DNA of 9,899 bases from Thermoguttaceae bacterium (lineage in GTDB: Bacteria; Planctomycetota; Planctomycetia; Pirellulales; Thermoguttaceae): contig JANLFZ010000123.1 in NCBI GenBank assembly GCA_024653385.1, forward strand, positions 4,018 to 13,916, in the 5' to 3' direction. Under the pieces are notes generated by a model. That model worked only from the letters and a program-made list of their open reading frames with translations. It ran no database searches and was not told where the DNA came from. Shown here piece by piece: positions 5,921 to 9,899 of the stretch. Position 1 is the first letter of the stretch. Each line of letters starts with the position of its first letter. The position numbers and the translations under genes are program-made.

Positions 5921-7399
5921 CTATTCCGGCGGGCGCCGCTCGCTGTGGCGATCGGAGAAGCCGGGTCGCGTGTGGGGGCCATCCGACCGAAGACGCCGTT
6001 TGCCGCGCGGTGCGTCCGGCGGGGCGGCCTGAGGGGGCAACGCGGCAGGGCCGGCTCCGGGTGCGACCAACGGCCCGGGCCGCCGAACGAGCCTCCCAAC
6101 GAAGGCCGACCACCTCGAGCCCGTCCAGTCGCGCACGGCGGCCCACCGCAAGTGGAACCGGCAATAGCAGTGCCGCTGGAGCCGCTCGATCTGCTCGGGC
6201 TTGAAGCCCTCGTACCGCAGCACCGCCCGAGTGCGCGTCAAAGCGACCCCATCCGCCGAGTTCCACTCGCCTGCGTGGCGATCGAACCACTCGGTGCCGG
6301 GATAGGGCGTCAGCAGGTGGAACTCGGCCAGCGTCGGCCGAAGTCGCCGGGCACGCCCCAGTGCGCGCAGGAGCGATTGCCGCGGGTCGTGAGGATCTCC
6401 CGCGACGAACTCGGCCACCGTGCGGATGCCCAGCGCGCGGCAGGCGGCTATGAACTCTTCCAACGCCGCGTCGCGCGCGGCAGGCACGTCACCGCAAGGC
6501 TCCGGCAGATCCGGCTCGGCCGCATCGACGACCACACAGGCCAGTCCCGCGCGCTTGAGCAAGCGGAGCGCCTCGGGGCGCAGGCAATCGGCCCGGGTCT
6601 TGATCGAGAACACCACGCGTTCCGGCGCCCGAAGCAACCGGTCGGCCAGTTCGAACGTGCGGCGCGGATCGTGCCCGAACGCCGGGCCGCGCAGGGAGAA
6701 CGAGCGGAACCCCCACGCATGAACGCCGTGGCGGATCTCATCCACCACGGCCTCGGGCTCGCGGAAGCGCACGCCGTCGAGGTGGGCGTGCGAGCAGAAA
6801 TCGCAGCGGCACGGGCAGCCGCGGCTCTGTTCGACAAACGTCGAGGGAAATCGGGCGAACTCGCGGCCCAGGCGAAAACTCCGCGGCAGAAACGGCGACC
6901 AGTCGGGCAGCGGCAGCCGGTCGAGGTCCTCCAGCCACCCCAATTGGACCGTCGCGCCCGGGCGCTCGAGCACTTCGTCCAGCGTCCAGTAGAGCTGCTC
7001 CGCATCGCCCTTGACGATCATCGCGCCGAGGCCGTCCAGGGCTTGGGGCAGGGTCGAGGCCACGGGGCCGACAAACATCGCCTTGGCGCGGGGGTGGGTC
7101 GCCAGGAGCCGCGCGGCCGCCTCGCGCTCGATTGCCAGCGTGCTAAGCGCCGGGCGGAGGATGAACAGATCGGCCGGACGGTCGAACCGGCCGCAGACGT
7201 ATTCGACGGTGTGCCCTCGGCGGCGCAGGGCCGCGACCAGGTGGGCCAGAAGTAGCGGCGGAGGCCGGCGTTCGCGCACCCAGAAGCGAACGAGCCGGCC
7301 GGCCAGTCCGCCCCAGCCCTCGCACCGCGCCGCGCCCATCCCGCCGGCCAGGTCCTTCCACACGCCCGTGTTCCGAGGATCCCAGAGGACGACGTGCAT
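5921..7399 (-). CDS. B12-binding-type radical SAM enzyme
   Basis: A 492-residue protein starting at the ATG at 7399, with a canonical aaggag 6 nt upstream. The N-terminal ~150 residues (MHVVLWDPRN..., then LLAHLVAALRRRGHTVEYV) have the Rossmann-like look of the cobalamin-binding domain of class B radical SAM proteins; I see no DxHxxG base-on motif, which is common in this class. The radical SAM core carries the [4Fe-4S] motif CX3CX2C as Cys195, Cys199, Cys202 (SRGCPCRCDFCSH), with an extra Cys197 inside. FVEQSRGC just before it and TPYPGTEWFD (364-373) near the end of the barrel are typical. The last ~55 residues are Pro/Arg-rich and probably disordered. The enzyme should cleave SAM reductively to start radical chemistry, often methylation or ring or C-C bond remodelling when B12 is bound. 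It follows the glycosyltransferase gene after 24 bp, so both are probably co-transcribed and may act on the same glycolipid. The substrate is unknown. Confidence 0.85.
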   Translation of the reverse strand: MHVVLWDPRNTGVWKDLAGGMGAARCEGWGGLAGRLVRFWVRERRPPPLLLAHLVAALRRRGHTVEYVCGRFDRPADLFILRPALSTLAIEREAAARLLATHPRAKAMFVGPVASTLPQALDGLGAMIVKGDAEQLYWTLDEVLERPGATVQLGWLEDLDRLPLPDWSPFLPRSFRLGREFARFPSTFVEQSRGCPCRCDFCSHAHLDGVRFREPEAVVDEIRHGVHAWGFRSFSLRGPAFGHDPRRTFELADRLLRAPERVVFSIKTRADCLRPEALRLLKRAGLACVVVDAAEPDLPEPCGDVPAARDAALEEFIAACRALGIRTVAEFVAGDPHDPRQSLLRALGRARRLRPTLAEFHLLTPYPGTEWFDRHAGEWNSADGVALTRTRAVLRYEGFKPEQIERLQRHCYCRFHLRWAAVRDWTGSRWSAFVGRLVRRPGPLVAPGAGPAALPPQAAPPDAPRGKRRLRSDGPHTRPGFSDRHSERRPPE

Positions 7400-7405
7400 T
7401 GCGGG

Positions 7406-7411
7406 CTCCTT
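7406..7411 (-). promoter_or_regulatory. Ribosome binding site of the radical SAM gene
   Basis: The minus strand reads aaggag here, 6 nt before the ATG at 7399. It is the best Shine-Dalgarno in the window and fixes the start of the radical SAM gene. It lies in the 24-bp gap after the glycosyltransferase stop, supporting translation from one shared transcript. Confidence 0.75.
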
Positions 7412-7423
7412 GGCCGCCGGGAC

Positions 7424-8770
7424 TCAGCGGGCTGCCGGCTCCGCCAGGTCGGCGCCGGCCCAGGACGAAGCGGTTGGCGCATCGTCGGCGGGCGTTTGGT
7501 CGTGGACGGGAACGCCGCGTCGCGGCCAGTGCGGCCCGCGCGGCCAAGCCTCGTCCTGACGTCGCGACTGGGCAATCCGCCCGTCCGCATGGAGACGATA
7601 GGCAATGCCCCGCCAGCGGACCTCGCGGCCGATGGCCGAAGCCACCACCACGATGCCGTTGGCCAAAACGACCAGCGGCCCTCCCCAGACCTCGAAGCGT
7701 CGGGCCGTTTGGAGCCGATCGCTCAGTTCGGGGAAGTACACGGTCGCCAGGTCGCTGCGAAAGTGCCCCGTGATTGCCCCGGCCAGATAGAGCGTCAGGC
7801 ACACGGCCGCGGGCACAGCGCCCCACGAGGCCCCCGACGCCAAGGCAAACCCCGCGGCCATCAGGTTGCCCCAGAATGCGAGGTTCGCGACCAAGGTCGA
7901 CAGCACAATCAGCGACCAGGCGAAGCGGCTGTAGAACCGCGCGAGGAAATACTGTCGCCGCGCGAAGGCGAGCATCTCGCCGAAACGGTGGTCCACCGGG
8001 GTGGCGACCATGCAGGCTGGCTCGAATGCCACGCGCAGCCCAGCGCGGCGGAAGACCCCACCGGCCACCAAATCCTCGTCGAGCATCCCTTCCCAGGCAC
8101 GCCGCAAGTCGAGCGCGTCGAACAACTCGCGGCGGATCGCCCACGACCCGCCCCAGACCACGGTGGGCGGGTTCTTGCCGAGGAACGCGGCAACGCACGA
8201 GTTCAGACTGTACACGAGATGGTTAGCCAGCGAGGGCCGCTCGGGCACGAACCACCGGTATCCCGTCGCCGCCGCCACCTGGGCCACGCCAAGGTTCGAA
8301 ATCAGGGCACGCAGCCACTCGGGCCGAAGCCGGGCGTCCGAGTCGGCAAAGGCCAGGTACTGGACATCGGCCGGCAGATCCTGCGTGGCCACCAGCAGGT
8401 TGTGAACCTTCTGCCCGCTACCGCTGGCCGGACCGGCGACGACGATCTCGGCCTCGACCCCCACGGCGCCGGCCATCGCGCGGCAGATGACCGGATAAGC
8501 CGGATCGCGGACGCTCTCGACGACAAACCGCACCAGGTAATCGGGATGATCTTGCGCGAGTACCGTCCGAAGGTTCTCCTCGAGCCCCTCTTCGGCACCC
8601 CGACAAGGCACAACCAGCATCACCCGACCGTCGGGTACGCACGTGCGGGGTTGTGCCAGACGGCGCCGGGCAAATCGACGGTGTTCCCACGTCTGAACGC
8701 CCACCAACACCGCTTGGCTCACGGCCAAAAGACTGAGAACCACGTAAACCGCGTAGAGTATCGCTTCCAT
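7424..8770 (-). CDS. Membrane glycosyltransferase, GT2/GT21-type (ceramide glucosyltransferase / HpnI-like)
   Basis: I prefer the ATG at 8770 (448 residues), because it puts the first hydrophobic helix (about 3-25, AILYAVYVVLSLLAVSQAVL) at the N-terminus as in relatives. An ATG at 8845 adds 25 residues that look non-coding; neither has a clear Shine-Dalgarno. The GT-A catalytic domain follows: VMLVVPCRGAEEGLEENL (50-67), the DxD-type FADSDARLRPEWL (D143, D145), an acceptor-side VVWGGSWAIRREL (204-216), the DEDLVAG catalytic acids (231-233), and RRQYFLARFY (271-280), a loose version of the Q/RxxRW block. Three hydrophobic segments (about 283-310, 316-336, 363-380) anchor the C-terminus, and the last ~50 residues are polar. 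The family moves a sugar from a nucleotide donor to a membrane lipid such as ceramide or a hopanoid. The tight coupling to the radical SAM gene suggests a joint glycolipid pathway. Donor and acceptor cannot be read from the sequence. Confidence 0.85.
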   Translation of the reverse strand: MEAILYAVYVVLSLLAVSQAVLVGVQTWEHRRFARRRLAQPRTCVPDGRVMLVVPCRGAEEGLEENLRTVLAQDHPDYLVRFVVESVRDPAYPVICRAMAGAVGVEAEIVVAGPASGSGQKVHNLLVATQDLPADVQYLAFADSDARLRPEWLRALISNLGVAQVAAATGYRWFVPERPSLANHLVYSLNSCVAAFLGKNPPTVVWGGSWAIRRELFDALDLRRAWEGMLDEDLVAGGVFRRAGLRVAFEPACMVATPVDHRFGEMLAFARRQYFLARFYSRFAWSLIVLSTLVANLAFWGNLMAAGFALASGASWGAVPAAVCLTLYLAGAITGHFRSDLATVYFPELSDRLQTARRFEVWGGPLVVLANGIVVVASAIGREVRWRGIAYRLHADGRIAQSRRQDEAWPRGPHWPRRGVPVHDQTPADDAPTASSWAGADLAEPAAR

Positions 8771-9009
8771 GCGTAAGCCGGCGGGATCCTGGGCTAACTC
8801 GAAATCGGCTTTCGGCTTAGAGATCAGGGGGCAGCATAGCCGCATGCGATGGGATGGTCAAGGGCAGTGAGTGGCCCCGAGCGAGGCGACCCCCCCGACG
8901 CGGCAGGGTCTCTGCCCCGACGGCCAAGCATGGTTCGCCTCGTTCCGGCCGCACGCAGGTGCTATGGTTTTCGGGGGCGCCCCGGGATCGCAGCGTCCAC
9001 GGTGCCAAC
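8771..9009. other. Divergent intergenic region between the glycosyltransferase and LAN-domain genes
   Basis: About 239 bp (164 bp if the longer glycosyltransferase start is used) from which both transcripts must start in opposite directions. It holds a 10-bp perfect palindrome, ggggcgcccc (8974-8983), and a short hairpin, ggcag (8902-8906) with ctgcc (8912-8916). No clear -35/-10 pair was found. The frame of the LAN gene is open up to 8854, but the added residues lack domain character, so I treat this as non-coding. Confidence 0.5.
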
Positions 9010-9711
9010 ATGCCAGGTTCGCAAAGACCGCATTCCTCGACCGACTCCGCCACAGACCGGGCGAGGGTGCTCCCGTTACCCCATCTGGTGTTGTTTCCCC
9101 ATGTCATGCAACCACTTCGCATCGCCGAGCCGCGATACCGCGATCTGTTGCTCGACGCCCTAAGTGGCGATCGGTTGGTGGCGATGGCCGTGCTCGCCCC
9201 AGGATGGGAGTCTGACTACGAGGGTCGGCCTCGGCTGTGCCCCGTGGCATGCCTGGCGCGGGTGGTCGCCTCGCAGGAGTTGGACCACGGAACCTACAAC
9301 GTGCTGATTTCGGGAATCGCCCGCGTCCGACTCGTGCGCGAGTTGCCGCCGACCCGCACCTTCCGCGAGGCCGAGGTCGCCGTGCTGGCCGACCACTATC
9401 CCCCGGACGAGACGGAGCGCATCGCGCTGCGCGAACGGCTCCGAAATGCCCTGCTGGAAGCGCTGCCCGATCTGGTTCAGTCGCCCGGCCAGTTGGGGCC
9501 GTTCCTGGGCGACCACGTGCCGTTGGGACACCTGACCGACGTCTTGGGCTACCTGTTGGAGGTCGGACCCGCGGCGAAAGAGGCCCTCTTGGCCGAACCC
9601 AACGTCCACCGCCGCGCCCTAGTCCTGCTCGAGCATCTGGCCGCGCTGGCCGAGGCCGGGCCGGGCCGTGGGCCGGTCTTGACGTTTCCGCCGGGCTTCA
9701 GCGCGAACTGA
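9010..9711 (+). CDS. Stand-alone Lon N-terminal (LAN) domain protein
   Basis: I chose the ATG at 9010 (233 residues) because the conserved domain begins about 20 residues later and this length matches stand-alone members; the frame also has an ATG at 8854. The LAN substrate-recognition domain is clear: LPLPHLVLFPHVMQPLRIAE (21-40), EPRYRDLLLDAL, then VAMAVLAPGWESDYEGRPRL (57-76) and CPVACLARVVASQELDHGTYNVLISGIARVRL (77-108). The C-terminal half is helical (about 135-215) and ends in a Gly/Pro-rich tail. There is no AAA+ ATPase or Ser-Lys protease domain, so this is not the Lon protease. In Lon, this domain binds unfolded substrates. The role of the isolated domain is undefined; it may act as an adaptor or chaperone-like binder. 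It is transcribed away from the glycosyltransferase cluster, so no functional link is implied. Confidence 0.85.
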   Translation: MPGSQRPHSSTDSATDRARVLPLPHLVLFPHVMQPLRIAEPRYRDLLLDALSGDRLVAMAVLAPGWESDYEGRPRLCPVACLARVVASQELDHGTYNVLISGIARVRLVRELPPTRTFREAEVAVLADHYPPDETERIALRERLRNALLEALPDLVQSPGQLGPFLGDHVPLGHLTDVLGYLLEVGPAAKEALLAEPNVHRRALVLLEHLAALAEAGPGRGPVLTFPPGFSAN

Positions 9712-9776
9712 CGTCTCTGGAAGGCCGGGCGCGCAGTCGGGCTCGATGCAGGCGTGAATCGGCTGGGCGATCTGCC

Positions 9777-9802
9777 GCCGGAAGCCCACGCGGGCTCCCG
9801 GC
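9777..9802 (+). terminator. Strong hairpin downstream of the LAN-domain gene
   Basis: gccgg-a-agccc (9777-9787) pairs with gggct-c-ccggc (9792-9802) around a 4-nt loop: two 5-bp GC-rich arms with one mismatch between them. It lies 65 nt after the stop codon. No T-run follows, so it may be a T-less terminator or an RNA-stabilising structure. Confidence 0.4.
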
Positions 9803-9847
9803 AAGCACTCGGGGGTTCTCTCGGGCACTTGGCTTCGGTACATTGGG

Positions 9848-9899
9848 TTAGGGCCTGTAAAACAATAAGTTGGGCAAACATGAGAGAGCAAGGAAGCGC
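9848..9899 (+). other. Possible left tip of another insertion sequence at the window edge
   Basis: The last ~50 bp are much AT-richer than the surroundings. After a tta, the sequence gggcctgtaaaacaataag (9851-9869) resembles the GAGCCTGTT/GGCTTTGTTGAATAA-style ends of IS5-group elements. An ATG at 9880 (MREQGS...) opens a frame running off the window, as expected for a transposase starting just inside an IS end. This is by resemblance only; the window ends before it can be tested. Confidence 0.25.

Noticed and set aside
5888..7255. Plus-strand open frame (455 residues) opposite the radical SAM gene
   Set aside because: Antisense shadow; Arg/Gln/Pro-rich with no domain, whereas the minus strand has CX3CX2C and an ideal ribosome binding site.
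8226..8236. Another copy of the repeat core (gccagcgaggg) inside the glycosyltransferase gene
   Set aside because: It encodes part of R-P-S-L-A-N in an otherwise normal coding sequence and has no 30-bp periodicity around it; a chance match in GC-rich DNA is the simpler explanation.
7394..8776. Plus-strand open frame (460 residues) opposite the glycosyltransferase
   Set aside because: Antisense shadow; the minus strand carries the glycosyltransferase motifs and membrane helices.

Overview
The window is GC-rich and reads as a planctomycete chromosome segment, most likely Pirellulales-like. The strongest clue is an intergenic array of 30-bp units whose translation gives the NPTRQRG / TRSASEG-type peptides that litter planctomycete annotations. 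Carbohydrate-binding CBM60-like repeats, a zinc-ribbon membrane protein with a long Pro/Ala/Met linker, and an IS1634-type transposase fit that lineage. The taxonomic call is inferred from families and repeats; no rRNA marker is present.

Layout. (1) Positions 1-1119 (+) hold the 3' part of a protein with two CBM60-like modules. (2) Positions 1226-2736 hold a degenerate IS1634-type insertion sequence on the minus strand. Its transposase has an internal deletion that removes the predicted catalytic Glu region and shifts the frame, and a 15-bp direct repeat flanks the element. (3) Positions 2737-3035 are non-coding and carry the planctomycete 30-bp repeat array. (4) Positions 3036-8770 hold four minus-strand genes, in transcription order: a membrane GT2/GT21-type glycosyltransferase, a cobalamin-binding-type radical SAM enzyme 24 bp downstream with a strong Shine-Dalgarno, a membrane-anchored SGNH/GDSL-like protein, and a zinc-ribbon single-pass membrane protein. 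(5) Divergently, 9010-9711 (+) encodes a stand-alone Lon N-terminal (LAN) domain protein. The last 188 bp hold a terminator-like hairpin and, at the edge, an AT-richer stretch that may be the tip of another insertion sequence.

How they work together. The glycosyltransferase and radical SAM genes look co-transcribed. They suggest a two-step modification in which a membrane lipid is glycosylated and the product then remodelled by radical chemistry. This resembles the HpnI/HpnJ pairing in hopanoid synthesis, but the radical SAM protein does not look like HpnJ at its N-terminus. The SGNH-like and zinc-ribbon proteins lie about 110 bp apart downstream and may or may not belong to the same unit. 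This cassette is the best candidate here for an undescribed pathway; its function is inference only.
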